DNA of 64,000 bases from Psychrobacter sp. (lineage in GTDB: Bacteria; Pseudomonadota; Gammaproteobacteria; Pseudomonadales; Moraxellaceae): assembly GCA_018260445.1 (NCBI GenBank), contig JAGLBE010000007.1, positions 27,667 to 91,666 on the forward strand, read 5' to 3'. The stretch's first letter is position 1. Every line of letters starts with the position of its first letter. Of the stretch, positions 37,461 through 48,246 are shown piece by piece. A model generated the notes under the pieces. It was given only the letters and a program-made list of their open reading frames with translations, made no database searches and was not told the origin of the DNA. Made by a program: the position numbers and the translations under genes.

Positions 37461-37538
37461 ATCATGTCGATATCGAAAACGTGGTTAAAGACTTTATAAA
37501 AGACATGATTAAAAACGACCAATAAAATGGCATAAAAA

Positions 37539-37568
37539 TTGTGAAATCGTCATAAATTTCGCTATACT
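37539..37568 (+). promoter_or_regulatory. Predicted argF promoter
   Basis: TTGTGA and TATACT separated by 18 bp, about 105 bp before the argF ATG. The leader contains GCTAGCCCTGCTAACAACTGGGC, with no clear ARG box that I can identify. Confidence 0.45.
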
Positions 37569-37673
37569 GAACTTTTGCTATTTTGCTAGCCCTGCTAACA
37601 ACTGGGCTATTGAGCTTAAATGCCAAATAGTGCAAACGGCTAATTTACTATAGATGATAAGAAAGAGAGTCTC

Positions 37674-38594
<921 letters not shown>

Positions 38595-38627
38595 TAAGGC
38601 CTCTAGACACCCTTAGGACGAGTTTAG

Positions 38628-39470
38628 TTAAATGAACTGCCCCTTAAGCATGGTTAAAAAACACTCTATGGTTTGATTGACTTGCTCGGGAGCTTCTATG
38701 GTTGAGCTATGCCCTGCCCCTTGAATCACAGCAAGCTTAGAGCCTTCAATAGCAAAATGTAGGCGCTGCGCCTTTGGATATGGGGTAGAAACATCTTCAT
38801 CACCCACCATAATTAACGTGGGCGTTTTTATACTCCCTAATTGGCTGTACACTTCATCTCGCTCAATCACCCCCAAAGTCGCACGCCTTGCACCCTGTTT
38901 ATGGTTACTTTTTAAACGCGCTAGCCATATTTTATACTCCGCCTTACGCGATTTATCGTTTAAAAAAGTGTGACCAAACATAATGGGCATCACTTTTTTA
39001 CTCAGCCTGTTAATACCAATCCACGCTGCCGCTTTAATAAACATCTTATACTTAGCCACCTTGTCTTTGTCCTCAGCATCAGCAGAGGTGTCTAACAGTA
39101 TCAATGATTGGAGTAAATCAGGGCGTTTAAGCGCAACCCGCTGCGCCACAAAACCACCCATCGACAGTCCGATAAAGTGACACTGCTTGATATTTAGGGC
39201 TTCTAACAGGGCGATAGCATCCTCTGCCAGCGTATCCATATCATAACCAGCTTTGGTCACTTGCGACTGACCTTGGCCCCGAAAATCAAAGGCAATACAG
39301 CGATAGTCCTTTTTAAAATGTGCCACTTGTTTGTCGTATAACTGGGTACTCCACAGTAACCCATGTGCAAATAGCAGCACTGGTTTTTGCAGGTTTTTCG
39401 GTAAGTTTGCGTCGTTAGGTGAGCTATCTTCATAATAGATATTGGCAGCGTTGATAGTGATAATAGGCAT
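38628..39470 (-). CDS. Alpha/beta-fold hydrolase
   Basis: 280 aa, related to 3-oxoadipate enol-lactonase and BioH-type esterases. Oxyanion-hole HG in LLFAHGLLWS, nucleophile serine in GLSMGG, acid residue in GDEDVSTP, and the histidine in GAGHSS. No signal peptide. Substrate cannot be told from sequence, and no catabolic genes are nearby. The 5' side contains a 15-bp tandem array and paired hairpins. Confidence 0.9.
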   Translation of the reverse strand: MPIITINAANIYYEDSSPNDANLPKNLQKPVLLFAHGLLWSTQLYDKQVAHFKKDYRCIAFDFRGQGQSQVTKAGYDMDTLAEDAIALLEALNIKQCHFIGLSMGGFVAQRVALKRPDLLQSLILLDTSADAEDKDKVAKYKMFIKAAAWIGINRLSKKVMPIMFGHTFLNDKSRKAEYKIWLARLKSNHKQGARRATLGVIERDEVYSQLGSIKTPTLIMVGDEDVSTPYPKAQRLHFAIEGSKLAVIQGAGHSSTIEAPEQVNQTIECFLTMLKGQFI

Positions 39471-39809
39471 AACGGTGACATCCTTGTCGTTGCGTGAAAA
39501 GTCATTAAGTAAAAAATCGTTGGGTAAAAAATCGTTGGATGAAAAGTTTTAGATGTAGGGTGCGCCCCGCGCACCGTTAAAATAGCGATACTCTAGTAGA
39601 AAGATAAGATTCTCAATTTACCGATAATAGAGTTTAGATAATATCTCTTTTATGTCTTGGTGCGCAAGGCGCACCTTTAACGCCTACCGCCAATCACGCT
39701 GACCGTCAATAGCTTAGTACCAATCGTTTTAGCTTAACAGCAACTAAAGCGGTGAATGGCGCAGCCTTTGTCTTTATGGACGCCTTAAACCAAATAACGC
39801 TTACTAAGC
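39471..39809. other. Gap between the hydrolase and rpiA with repeats
   Basis: No gene. Holds a 15-bp array, four units of the type CGTTGGGTAAAAAAT at 39488-39547, and two short perfect hairpins exactly 100 bp apart. Confidence 0.7.
39559..39675. repeat. Pair of GGTGCGC/GCGCACC hairpins (REP-like)
   Basis: Perfect 7-bp palindromic stems with 3-nt loops at 39559-39575 and 39659-39675. The sequences flanking them away from the midpoint and toward it (GTTAAAA, TTTAACG) are partly mirrored, as in paired REP-type elements. Function could be transcription termination or a REP-transposase-type mobile unit. Confidence 0.6.
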
Positions 39810-40472
39810 CTACCGACTCAAAACCTCTACCCCACTCTCTTTAGCCAGCAGCAACTTATCGGCTTGGTTGGCGGCAAACAGCCCGTTACACACCACCCCA
39901 ACGATGTTATTGAGCGTTTGCTCCATATCGGTGGCACTGTTCACCGCCAAGTGATAAGTGTCTAATATCACATTGCCATAATCGGTCACAAACCCCTCAC
40001 GGTACACCGGTTCGCCGCCCAATTTAACCAACTGGCGTGCCACATACGAGCGGGCTTGCGGCAACACTTCAATCGGCACCGGAAACTCAAGCCCAAGCTG
40101 GGTCACCCATTTGCTTTCATCAACCAAACAAATAAACTGCTTCGACGCTGCTGCCACAATTTTTTCACGGGTTAAGGCGCCGCCGCCGCCTTTGATCAGT
40201 TGCAAATTAGGGTTCACCTCGTCGGCGCCATCAATATACAAATCCAGCTCGCCCACAAAGTTTAAATCCATAATCTCAATACCCAAGGCTTTGAGTTTGT
40301 CTTCAGTGGCTTGCGAGCTGGCAACCGCCCCTTTGAGGCGGCGCTTAGGCAACAATTCAATCAAACAATTTACCGTACTGCCGGTGCCGACCCCTAAAAT
40401 CATGCCATCGTCAATATAGTGTAGCGCTGCTTGCGCAACGTCTTGTTTTAGTTTGAGTTGGTGCTCACTCAT
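39810..40472 (-). CDS. rpiA: Ribose-5-phosphate isomerase A
   Basis: Interconverts ribose 5-phosphate and ribulose 5-phosphate. GTGSTV, the catalytic DGADEV, and [11 protein letters not shown] are the family signatures. 220 aa as usual. Divergent from ilvA, an arrangement common in gammaproteobacteria. Confidence 0.97.
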   Translation of the reverse strand: MSEHQLKLKQDVAQAALHYIDDGMILGVGTGSTVNCLIELLPKRRLKGAVASSQATEDKLKALGIEIMDLNFVGELDLYIDGADEVNPNLQLIKGGGGALTREKIVAAASKQFICLVDESKWVTQLGLEFPVPIEVLPQARSYVARQLVKLGGEPVYREGFVTDYGNVILDTYHLAVNSATDMEQTLNNIVGVVCNGLFAANQADKLLLAKESGVEVLSR

Positions 40473-40845
40473 TTTTTATTTGCCTTGTGTGACTGTGAGG
40501 TGGGTTGAATCCTTATCGCTGCCATCTTATCTATAGCAGTATAGCAGTATGTTGGACAACACCACATTTTACCCAATAACCGACTCATCCCAAAATGTAA
40601 AGCGAGATAAATCCTCGGTTTTTTGTAATCCTGCAATAACTTGGCAGTAACCCCTAATAAATGACCCAGCAATCCTAACAAATTTGCGCCTAACCCTTGC
40701 ACCTAAACCAAAAACAGCATACGCTTAAACGTTTAGCCTTATTTATAAAATTATTGTCATCTAACCGCGCAAGCCACCATTTTTACTACCACTTTTACTA
40801 CCACACTTAAGTCATCATTTTAGAGTCATCATTTTAGGACACGCT
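40473..40845. other. Divergent rpiA-ilvA gap
   Basis: No gene. Close to ilvA are two short tandem duplications, TTTTACTACCAC (about two copies) and GTCATCATTTTAG (two copies), from 40784 to 40840. The second places the AGGA of the ilvA ribosome-binding site in its last copy. Confidence 0.6.
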
Positions 40846-42399
40846 ATGTTATCAAAATGGGTTCGCAATATCTTGCAAGCCACCGTTTATGAAGCGGCGA
40901 TTCAAACGCCACTAGATATCGCCCCCAAGCTATCGGCGCGTTTTAATAATGATATCCGCTTGAAACGTGAAGATTTGCAACCTGTTTTCTCGTTTAAGTT
41001 ACGAGGGGCTTATAATCGCATTAGTCAACTTAGCGCAGCGCAAAAGGCCAGCGGCGTGATTTGCGCCTCGGCGGGCAACCATGCCCAAGGCGTTGCTTTT
41101 TCGGCGGCCAAGCTTGGGCTGACCAATGTGATTGTGATGCCAACCACCACGCCGGAAATTAAAGTCCAAGCAGTGAAAGCTTTGGGCGGCAATGTGGACT
41201 TATATGGCGATAGTTTTGATGAGTCCAACCGTTATGCGATAGAGCGCGCCAAAAATGAGGGGTTAACCTTTGTGCCGCCTTATGACGATGAGCTGGTGAT
41301 TGCCGGTCAAGGCACGATTGCCTTAGAGCTCACCCAGCAATGGCGCGATATGGACTATGTGTTTGTCGCAGTGGGCGGCGGCGGTTTGATTGCGGGCATT
41401 GCTGCCTTTTTGGGTGAGGTAGCGCCGCACGTTAAAGTGATTGCGGTAGAGCCTGAGGGCGCCGCCTGTTTAAAAGCGGCATTGGCGGCCAATGAACGGG
41501 TTAAATTGTCGCAAGTGAGCTTGTTTGTGGATGGGGTGGCGGTGGCGCAAATTGGCGAGTTGCCGTTTAACGTGGTCAAATTGCAAAAGAGTGATGGTTC
41601 AGGAACTCTAATTGAGCCGGACGTGGTGACTTGTAGTAACGATGAGGTCTGTGCGGCCATTAAAGATGTGTTTGAGGAAAACCGCAGCATCGTCGAGCCT
41701 GCGGGTGCTTTGGCCATTGCGGGTATGAAAAAATACTTGTCTGCTTATCAAATCACTGATAAAAACTGCGTAGGCATTGTGTGCGGTGCCAATATGAATT
41801 TTGACCGCCTGCGTTATATCGCCGAACGCACCGAAATTGGTGAGAAAAAAGAAGCGATATTTGCAGTCACCATTCCAGAACGCACGGGCGCATTTTTAGA
41901 GTTTTGCCGTGCTTTAAAAGGGCGTAATATCACCGAGTTTAATTACCGTGCCCGTAGCAATAGCGCCCCTGAATCTTTGCAACCTGCCAGCATATTTGTG
42001 GGTATCGCTTTAAAAGAGGGCGATAAAGAGCGCCAACTGATTGCCAATTTGTTAGCGGCAGCAGATTATAAGGCGTATGATTTAACCGAGGATGATATCG
42101 CCAAAACCCATATTCGCCATCTTATTGGCGGTCATGCCAATGTTGCAGATGAGCAGTTATTTAAAATCGCTTTCCCTGAGCGTCCCGGCGCATTGCTCAA
42201 CTTTTTAGAAAAACTGGGGCAGGATTTCAACATTACTCTCTTTCATTATCGCAACCATGGCGCTGCTGATGGGCGGGTATTGGTCGGGCTACAAGCTTCT
42301 AAAACCAATTCACGAGCTTTACAAGATACCTTGCAAGAAATTGGCTATGAGTGTACACCGATTACTGACAATATGGGTTATCAGCTATTTCTGCAATAG
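40846..42399 (+). CDS. ilvA: Threonine ammonia-lyase, biosynthetic
   Basis: PLP enzyme of isoleucine synthesis, threonine to 2-oxobutanoate. PLP lysine K51 in SFKLRGAYN and the phosphate loop VGGGGLIAG. At 517 aa it is the long allosteric form with two ACT-like regulatory domains (IFAVTIPERTGAFLEFCR and LFKIAFPERPGALLNFLE), so isoleucine inhibition and valine activation are expected. The ATG has AGGA at 9 bp. Confidence 0.97.
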   Translation: MLSKWVRNILQATVYEAAIQTPLDIAPKLSARFNNDIRLKREDLQPVFSFKLRGAYNRISQLSAAQKASGVICASAGNHAQGVAFSAAKLGLTNVIVMPTTTPEIKVQAVKALGGNVDLYGDSFDESNRYAIERAKNEGLTFVPPYDDELVIAGQGTIALELTQQWRDMDYVFVAVGGGGLIAGIAAFLGEVAPHVKVIAVEPEGAACLKAALAANERVKLSQVSLFVDGVAVAQIGELPFNVVKLQKSDGSGTLIEPDVVTCSNDEVCAAIKDVFEENRSIVEPAGALAIAGMKKYLSAYQITDKNCVGIVCGANMNFDRLRYIAERTEIGEKKEAIFAVTIPERTGAFLEFCRALKGRNITEFNYRARSNSAPESLQPASIFVGIALKEGDKERQLIANLLAAADYKAYDLTEDDIAKTHIRHLIGGHANVADEQLFKIAFPERPGALLNFLEKLGQDFNITLFHYRNHGAADGRVLVGLQASKTNSRALQDTLQEIGYECTPITDNMGYQLFLQ

Positions 42400-42461
42400 T
42401 GGCACACCTATTGCGATGGATAGCCTATTGCATTCACTATCAATACGTTATTGGCTTTTTG

Positions 42462-42571
42462 TTATCACTTAAGCGTTGTCGCTTAAGTAAGCGTTGTCAC
42501 TTAAGTAAGCGTTGTCACTTAAGCGTTATCACTTAAGCGTTGTCAGTCAATCGTTATCAGTTTAGCGTTAT
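42462..42571. repeat. 14/18-bp tandem repeat between ilvA and hslR
   Basis: Seven units of the type CACTTAAGCGTTGT; two carry an internal TAAG duplication making them 18 bp, and the last two are degenerate. CTTAAG palindromes recur in each unit. Confidence 0.9.
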
Positions 42572-42592
42572 TATTAAAAAGGAGCGCTATTT

Positions 42593-43009
42593 ATGGCAAA
42601 CCCGACCCAGTCGCCACCGCTTACTAAGGTTCGTCTTGATAAATGGCTATGGGCAGCACGTTTTTATCGCACCCGTAGCCTCGCTAAACAGGCTATTGAG
42701 GGGGGTAAAGTACATTACGCTGGCAGCCGCGTCAAAACCAGTAAAGAAATTGCTGTGGGCGACGAGCTAACCATTCGTCAAGGGGCGGCCACTGCCATGA
42801 GCGAAAAAACCATTGTGGTCACCGCCCTTGCAGTGCAGCGTGGCAATGCCGAAGCGGCGCAGCAGCTCTACCAAGAAACCGATGACAGCATAGAGCGCCG
42901 TGCCTATTATGCCGACCAACGCAAAATGGCCAATTTGGCGCGGCCAGACAGCAAACCCAACAAAAAACAACGCCGTGATTTACACCGCTTTAAACACCAA
43001 GACGATTAA
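42593..43009 (+). CDS. hslR: Ribosome-associated heat shock protein Hsp15
   Basis: S4-domain RNA-binding protein; in E. coli it binds stalled 50S subunits carrying nascent chains. 138 aa. The S4 region is RLDKWLWAARFYRTRSLAKQAIEGGKVHYAG, and the tail is basic (KKQRRDLHRFKHQ). GGAG is 6-9 bp upstream of the ATG. The adjacent murB starts 30 bp downstream. Confidence 0.93.
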   Translation: MANPTQSPPLTKVRLDKWLWAARFYRTRSLAKQAIEGGKVHYAGSRVKTSKEIAVGDELTIRQGAATAMSEKTIVVTALAVQRGNAEAAQQLYQETDDSIERRAYYADQRKMANLARPDSKPNKKQRRDLHRFKHQDD

Positions 43010-43039
43010 CGTCACCTTTGTCGCCATGAGTCCTATATT

Positions 43040-44185
43040 ATGTCTCTACCCGCTCAGCCCGCTCATATTTGCCAGCAAGCCGACCTGACCGCCTTAAATA
43101 CCATGCGCCTTGCCTGTGTTGCCGATAGATTGGTGACCTTTGACGCCACTGCTACTGAGGCGGAGATTGCGGCGCTCATGCAGGCACTCACTGCAGTTAA
43201 CCAGCCGCTCTTGATTATATCGGGAGGTAGCAATTTAATTTTACCGCCCCTGCTGCACGCTACCGTTGTACGTCCAATGTTACAAGGCATTCGCGTTATT
43301 AAAGAGACAGAGGATAGGGTTGATATTGAGGTAATGGCTGGCGAAAATTGGCATGCGCTGGTGCTCAACTGCGTGGATAATGGCCGCTATGGCTTAGAGA
43401 ATCTGGCCTTAATCCCGGGGTTGACCGGGGCGGCGCCCGTGCAAAACATTGGTGCTTATGGGGTGCAATTAGAAGATAGGCTCACCCATGTACGGGCGCT
43501 GCACCTGCCAACGTTCACTTGGCATACCTTAGATAAGGTAGCTTGCGCTTTTGGCTATCGTGATAGCAAGTTTAAACGTGAAGCGGGGCAATGGCTGATT
43601 ACTAAAGTTGGGCTGCGCCTGCACAAAGATACGCGTTTAGTGAGTGCCGATTACGGCGATGTGATGACCCTCGCTAAACAGTTTGCTACCGATAATTCCC
43701 CTATTTCCCCAGCTAATGTGATGCAGGCAATTATTGCGATACGCCAATCCAAACTGCCCGACCCCAAGCAACTGCCCAATTGCGGCAGCTACTTTAAAAA
43801 TCCTATTATCGCAAGCGAGCAATTTTTAGGTCTGCAGCAGCAGTTTCCTAATATAGTCGGTTATCCGGTAGAGGATAGCCATAGCGATAATGCTGATAAG
43901 AAGTTGACTAAGGTAGCAGCAGGCTGGCTGATTGATGCTGCTGGTCTCAAAGGTCAGGGCATTATGCCTATATTGACCCATACCCAGCAAGCTTTAGTAT
44001 TGGTCAACCATCAGCCCTTAAGCCATCCAGACACAGCAACTCAAGCTAATGTATTAGCAACCCAGCAATTTATTCAACAAAAAATTAAGGCCCTGTTTGG
44101 CATTTTGTTAGAACCAGAACCCGTTTGGATAGATGCGCATCCATCCTATCCGGCTTATTCGGTAAACCCATATAGTGAATCTTAA
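43040..44185 (+). CDS. murB: UDP-N-acetylenolpyruvoylglucosamine reductase
   Basis: FAD/NADPH enzyme that completes UDP-MurNAc. FAD-binding ISGGSNLIL and GLTGAAPVQNIGAYG, the YRDSKFK signature of the type I enzymes, catalytic serine in NCGSYFKNP, and the C-terminal AAGWLIDAAGLKG. 381 aa, longer than E. coli's 342 by a charged loop (EDSHSDNADKK). No evident Shine-Dalgarno at 43040. Confidence 0.96.
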   Translation: MSLPAQPAHICQQADLTALNTMRLACVADRLVTFDATATEAEIAALMQALTAVNQPLLIISGGSNLILPPLLHATVVRPMLQGIRVIKETEDRVDIEVMAGENWHALVLNCVDNGRYGLENLALIPGLTGAAPVQNIGAYGVQLEDRLTHVRALHLPTFTWHTLDKVACAFGYRDSKFKREAGQWLITKVGLRLHKDTRLVSADYGDVMTLAKQFATDNSPISPANVMQAIIAIRQSKLPDPKQLPNCGSYFKNPIIASEQFLGLQQQFPNIVGYPVEDSHSDNADKKLTKVAAGWLIDAAGLKGQGIMPILTHTQQALVLVNHQPLSHPDTATQANVLATQQFIQQKIKALFGILLEPEPVWIDAHPSYPAYSVNPYSES

Positions 44186-44256
44186 TTTTGGTATTTTAAA
44201 CCGTCATTGTGAATGTTAAGTCTTCATTAAGGCCACTTTTTTGCTTTGGAGTTTCA

Positions 44257-44535
44257 ATGCTCAGTATTTATTTGCTAATTCCGCTTAGTCTAATGTTGTT
44301 TGTGGTTGCCATCTGGGCGGTACGCTATGCCGTGACATCCAATCAATTTGAAGACCTAGACAACGCCTCGCAGCGCATTATTTTAGATGACCGACAAGAG
44401 CGGCGCCAAGTGTTAAACCAATATGCCCCGTCAATACTCAAGCCCGAAGTGACTACGGATAACGCTATCAGTAGCGGCGGCATTGAGATTGACGATGATA
44501 TTGATATAACTATTAAGGATAGCTTAAAACAGTGA
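44257..44535 (+). CDS. ccoS: cbb3-type cytochrome oxidase assembly protein CcoS
   Basis: Small single-span membrane protein needed for cofactor insertion into cbb3 oxidase. From the ATG at 44257 (TGGAG 8 bp upstream) 92 aa: one helix (YLLIPLSLMLFVVAIWAVRYAV) followed by the hallmark NQFEDLDNASQRIILDD. The frame extends to 44209, but those 16 residues are not family-like. Its TGA overlaps the next ATG (TGATG), so the two are translationally coupled. Confidence 0.95.
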   Translation: MLSIYLLIPLSLMLFVVAIWAVRYAVTSNQFEDLDNASQRIILDDRQERRQVLNQYAPSILKPEVTTDNAISSGGIEIDDDIDITIKDSLKQ

Positions 44536-45380
44536 TGACGCTAAGCCCCCTGATTGTAGCCGCCTTGTTTATGGGACTTTTTGGTTCACCGCATTGTTTA
44601 GGCATGTGTGGGGGGTTAGTGACCGCTTTTGGGCTATCGATGCAAGAGGTTAGCCCGCTTAAAAAACGCGGACTTATCGCCACGTATCATTTTAGCCGCT
44701 TGTTAAGCTATGCGTTTTTAGGGTTAATCGCTGGTTTAATTGGCACAACCGCTTTGGCGCCATTGATGGATGGCAATAACGTACCACGGCTGCTGCTGGG
44801 CTTAGTACTGGTGCTGATTGGCTTATCGATGCTCGGCTGGGCTTCTTTTAACAAACTTGAAAAATTTGGTATGGCGATGTGGCAAAAGCTATCTCCACTG
44901 CGCCAAAAGGTATTTCCGATAAACACCTTTCCCAAAGCCTTTTTTGCCGGTTTATTGTGGGGGTTTTTGCCTTGCGGCTTAGTGTATAGTGCGTTATTAA
45001 TGGCAGCGGTTAGCCCTAATATAGCGACTAGTGCCCTATTGATGTTTGCCTTTGGTTTGGGCACCGTGCCGATGCTGGTGGCGACGCAAGAAACCGTTGG
45101 CTGGTTGCAGCGCCAAATCGGACGCTTCAGGTTACGTCAGCTTAATGGCGTGATTATGATACTCTCTGGGCTTGCGGTCATGGCATTGCCACTGATTATG
45201 CAAAATTTGCATGGCAATCATCAGGGTCATCAAAGTCATCAGCCTAGTCATAGCCAGGCGCATGGGCATGAGCATGCAGATGCGACAACGGGTGAACACG
45301 CTAATTCAAACGAGCATATCAAGCATGACGCATCTATGACTCACAGCGAATCCATGCACCATGACGAACCTATGAATTAG
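44535..45380 (+). CDS. TauE/SafE-like membrane protein with HCxGMCGG motif and His-rich tail
   Basis: 281 aa. Six predicted membrane helices with the signature GSPHCLGMCGGL near the N terminus and FLPCGLVY in the middle, the pattern of the sulfite-exporter-like family found next to ccoS/ccoI. After the last helix (about residue 225) comes a tail of about 55 residues with about 15 histidines plus methionines (HGNHQGHQSHQ and following), suggesting copper or other soft-metal binding. Coupling to ccoS suggests a role in cbb3 oxidase copper or heme supply; this is inference. Confidence 0.85.
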   Translation: MTLSPLIVAALFMGLFGSPHCLGMCGGLVTAFGLSMQEVSPLKKRGLIATYHFSRLLSYAFLGLIAGLIGTTALAPLMDGNNVPRLLLGLVLVLIGLSMLGWASFNKLEKFGMAMWQKLSPLRQKVFPINTFPKAFFAGLLWGFLPCGLVYSALLMAAVSPNIATSALLMFAFGLGTVPMLVATQETVGWLQRQIGRFRLRQLNGVIMILSGLAVMALPLIMQNLHGNHQGHQSHQPSHSQAHGHEHADATTGEHANSNEHIKHDASMTHSESMHHDEPMN

Positions 45381-45446
45381 GCGAATGTATTGCTGTTAAC
45401 CACTGATTTTTTAGCGACTTTCTTGCTAATTCGCCCCCTTTTTTAG

Positions 45447-46601
45447 CTAAAGAGACAATAGCGTTAATGCCAGTTTGCCGCCTAAATGCGCTTCTAAGGC
45501 GGGCAAGTTAAACGCATCGTCTTCGCTGACAAAGCTGATACTCACGCCTGTATGGCCGGCACGTCCAGTACGGCCAATACGATGCACGTAATCTTCGGGC
45601 TGGTCTGGCAGCGTATAGTTGATAACATGGCTCACCTCATCCACATGAATGCCCCGCCCTGCCACATCGGTTGCCACCAATATAGTGGCATCGCCCGATT
45701 TAAACTGTTCTAAATACCGCTCGCGCTGGCTTTGTTGGATATCACCGGACAGCATCACCACATTATAATCGTGTAGTAGCTGCTCAAACAGGCGCTTTAC
45801 TTGGTCTTTACGGTTGGCAAAAATAATCACTTTTTGTAGGGTGACGTCGCTCAGTATGTGGGTCAAAGCCTGGTACTTATCCGCTTCGGTCAACAGATAA
45901 AAATACTGCTCGACCAAATCGCAAGTTTTGTGCTCAGGTTTAATCTCAATAAATATCGGTTGCAACAACCAGTCATAAGCCAGTGCCATGACATCTTGAT
46001 TGAACGTGGCCGAAAACAATAGGCTTTGGCGGTCAGTTTTGGGTGGCATTTTGGCAATTAGCCGTTTAATATCGGCAATAAAACCCATATCTAGCATCCT
46101 ATCTGCCTCATCCAACACCAACACCTCTATCCGATCCAAATAAACATCGCCTCTTTGCACCAAGTCAATCAAACGCCCGGGTGTGGCAATAAGGATGTCG
46201 GTAAAGCCTTTGTCGAGCGCATCCAACTGGTTGTCATAATGAACGCCGCCCATAACACAAACGCAGTGCAAGTCGGTATGACGAGTCAACGCTATTGCAT
46301 CATCATAAATTTGGTTTGCCAACTCCCGTGTAGGCGCTAAAATTAAAGCGCGCGGCTCACCCAGATAGCGCGCTTCATCTGCGCTAAAGGGCTTGGCTAA
46401 CAATGCTGCGATAATGGTGATTAAAAACGTGGCTGTTTTTCCCGTACCGGTTTGCGCCTGCCCAATAGCATCTTGTCCTGACAGAGTATAAGGCAATATT
46501 TGCGCTTGAATTGGGGTCAGCTTAGTAAAACCAAGGTCTTTGATGGCAGCAAGGATGCTACTGTGTAAGTTTAAAGCGCTAAACGTATCAAAACGGTTCA
46601 C
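45447..46601 (-). CDS. DEAD-box ATP-dependent RNA helicase (RhlB-like)
   Basis: 384 aa with both RecA-like domains and little else. Q motif before PIQAQ, Walker A AQTGTGKT, PTRELANQ, DEADRMLDMGF, SATF, and motif VI HRIGRTGRAG. The DEADRMLDMGFIADIKRLI block and compact length resemble RhlB, the degradosome helicase, but the basic C-terminal extension of enterobacterial RhlB is absent, so RhlE-type activity is also possible. It lies before a cold-shock gene on the same strand. Confidence 0.88.
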   Translation of the reverse strand: MNRFDTFSALNLHSSILAAIKDLGFTKLTPIQAQILPYTLSGQDAIGQAQTGTGKTATFLITIIAALLAKPFSADEARYLGEPRALILAPTRELANQIYDDAIALTRHTDLHCVCVMGGVHYDNQLDALDKGFTDILIATPGRLIDLVQRGDVYLDRIEVLVLDEADRMLDMGFIADIKRLIAKMPPKTDRQSLLFSATFNQDVMALAYDWLLQPIFIEIKPEHKTCDLVEQYFYLLTEADKYQALTHILSDVTLQKVIIFANRKDQVKRLFEQLLHDYNVVMLSGDIQQSQRERYLEQFKSGDATILVATDVAGRGIHVDEVSHVINYTLPDQPEDYVHRIGRTGRAGHTGVSISFVSEDDAFNLPALEAHLGGKLALTLLSL

Positions 46602-46809
46602 AGTACTTCCTTAAATATTAGCTATTAGATAAATGAGGGATACGCATGCCCAATCAAGCAAAGTATGTTGAATAACTTATCTTGATAGAATATTTACAGC
46701 AAGAAATAAAAAAGCCAGCACAACCCATCTTAAAGCAGTAAGATTGCCATAAGATTTATTGTACTGACTTAACGTCAACCCTAGTCTAATGTTTGGGCTA
46801 TGGCGCTTG

Positions 46810-47025
46810 TTAGCCTTCTACTTTAGTCACTTCTTCAGCTTGTAACCCTTTTTCGCCTTCGGTTACAATAAATTCAACCTTTTGACCATCGGCAAGCGAG
46901 CGATAACCGTCGCCTTGAATCGCCCGAAAGTGAACAAAGATATCTTCGCCACTATCACGTTGAATAAAACCAAAACCTTTAGAATCATTAAACCACTTAA
47001 CCACACCTTGTTCACGAGCTGACAT
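46810..47025 (-). CDS. Cold-shock domain protein (CspA family)
   Basis: 71 aa OB-fold nucleic-acid chaperone. RNP1 KGFGFI and RNP2 DIFVHF are intact. The upstream region on the coding strand (47026 to about 47230) has no gene and is long enough for the structured leader usual for csp genes, but I could not assign a promoter. AGGAAGT is at good spacing before the ATG. Confidence 0.96.
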   Translation of the reverse strand: MSAREQGVVKWFNDSKGFGFIQRDSGEDIFVHFRAIQGDGYRSLADGQKVEFIVTEGEKGLQAEEVTKVEG

Positions 47026-47551
47026 AATCTACTTCCTAAAACTTGATGAATAAAACTTTAATTGAGCCCCAATTTATTGACGGTTGACATCACAGCATTG
47101 TGCCTATCATCATTATCGGGTGTTAGATTGCAGGGGTATTTCAGCATAGGATACTAAACTGGCGTATACTATTGCTACAATTCGCTAATCACTCCGCTAC
47201 TTTTTTTAGCATAAGATACACATGTTGACTATCTAAAACTTATCATAGCATGCGATTATTACAACACAAAGCCTTTTAACATAACTTTCACATTGACAAC
47301 TGATTTATTGCGCGGCAGCCTAAAAAAATAGCATAACCTATTTATGATGGTGTCGATGGTTATATCGATGGTTGCGTTGATGGTTATATCGATGGTTGTG
47401 TCGATGGTCATGGTTGTGTCGATAGTCATGACTATCATTGTGGTTAGGGTCTTGCCTATCTTGCCCGCATCCTGCTAGTCTCTTGACGCATTCTCCTTTT
47501 TAACCCTTTACCGTTTTAACCCTTTACCCTTACCCGTTACTAGAGCATCTT
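47026..47551. other. Divergent gap between the csp gene and aroQ
   Basis: No gene seen. Carries the csp leader on one side, then a 12-bp tandem array and a short TTTTAACCCTTTACC duplication just before aroQ. Confidence 0.6.
47346..47432. repeat. 12-bp tandem repeat upstream of aroQ
   Basis: Units GATGGTTATATC and GATGGTTGTGTC alternate, with shortened 9-bp units at both edges; about seven units in all. Confidence 0.9.
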
Positions 47552-48052
47552 ATGTCAAAGTCTATATTTGCGGCGTCTCCCCTAAACCGCCGTGTGCTCG
47601 TCATCAATGGGCCTAACCTTAATCTATTGGGGTTGCGTGAGCCAGAAATATATGGCGCCACCACCCTGCAAGATATTGAAAATCGGCTCACCATAACGGC
47701 CAAAGGCGCCGGTATTGGTTTGGTTTTTGTACAATCAAATAGCGAGAGTGTGTTGATTGATGTGATTCAACAGTATGGCTTGTTGGGTGATAGTCAACAG
47801 CGTATCGATGCAGTGATTATTAATCCTGCCGCTTTTACCCACACCTCGGTGGCGATTAGAGATGCCTTACTGGCGATTCAAAAGCCGTTTATTGAGGTGC
47901 ATATCTCCAATATTCATAGCCGAGAAGCCTTCAGGGCTCAGTCTTATTTTAGTGACAAAGCGGTGGGGGTTGTTTGCGGCTTAGGGCATTTGGGGTATGA
48001 TATGGCCTTAACATTTTTTATAGAGCAGTATGGTTTGAGCGACAATGGCTAA
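47552..48052 (+). CDS. aroQ: Type II 3-dehydroquinate dehydratase
   Basis: Third step of the shikimate pathway. [17 protein letters not shown] contains the catalytic tyrosine; [21 protein letters not shown] and [14 protein letters not shown] (catalytic His) follow. 166 aa, slightly longer than the usual 145-150 because of an N-terminal extension of about 10 residues and an insert (GLLGDSQQ). Confidence 0.97.
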   Translation: MSKSIFAASPLNRRVLVINGPNLNLLGLREPEIYGATTLQDIENRLTITAKGAGIGLVFVQSNSESVLIDVIQQYGLLGDSQQRIDAVIINPAAFTHTSVAIRDALLAIQKPFIEVHISNIHSREAFRAQSYFSDKAVGVVCGLGHLGYDMALTFFIEQYGLSDNG

Positions 48053-48126
48053 CCCCGCTAGCAGCATTGGTAACCGTTAGGCGCTATTGCCGCAACTCTA
48101 TTGCTATCTGTGCGTATCTATTATCA

Positions 48127-48180
48127 GTCAGTATTTATCCATATCCGTCAGTATTTATCCATATCCGTCAGTATTTATCA
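48127..48180. repeat. 20-bp tandem repeat, about 2.6 copies
   Basis: CAGTATTTATCCATATCCGT repeated with a 20-bp period between aroQ and the next gene. Confidence 0.9.
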
Positions 48181-48246
48181 CAATCGAGCATTCCAGTCAT
48201 CACGTTATCGGGTGATTCGTTATTAGCTATTAAGGGCACGTATATT

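Noticed and set aside
48067..48246. 60-residue upstream extension of the ABC1-like protein.
   Set aside because: Passes through a 20-bp repeat and lacks family similarity. The internal ATG has AAGGG.
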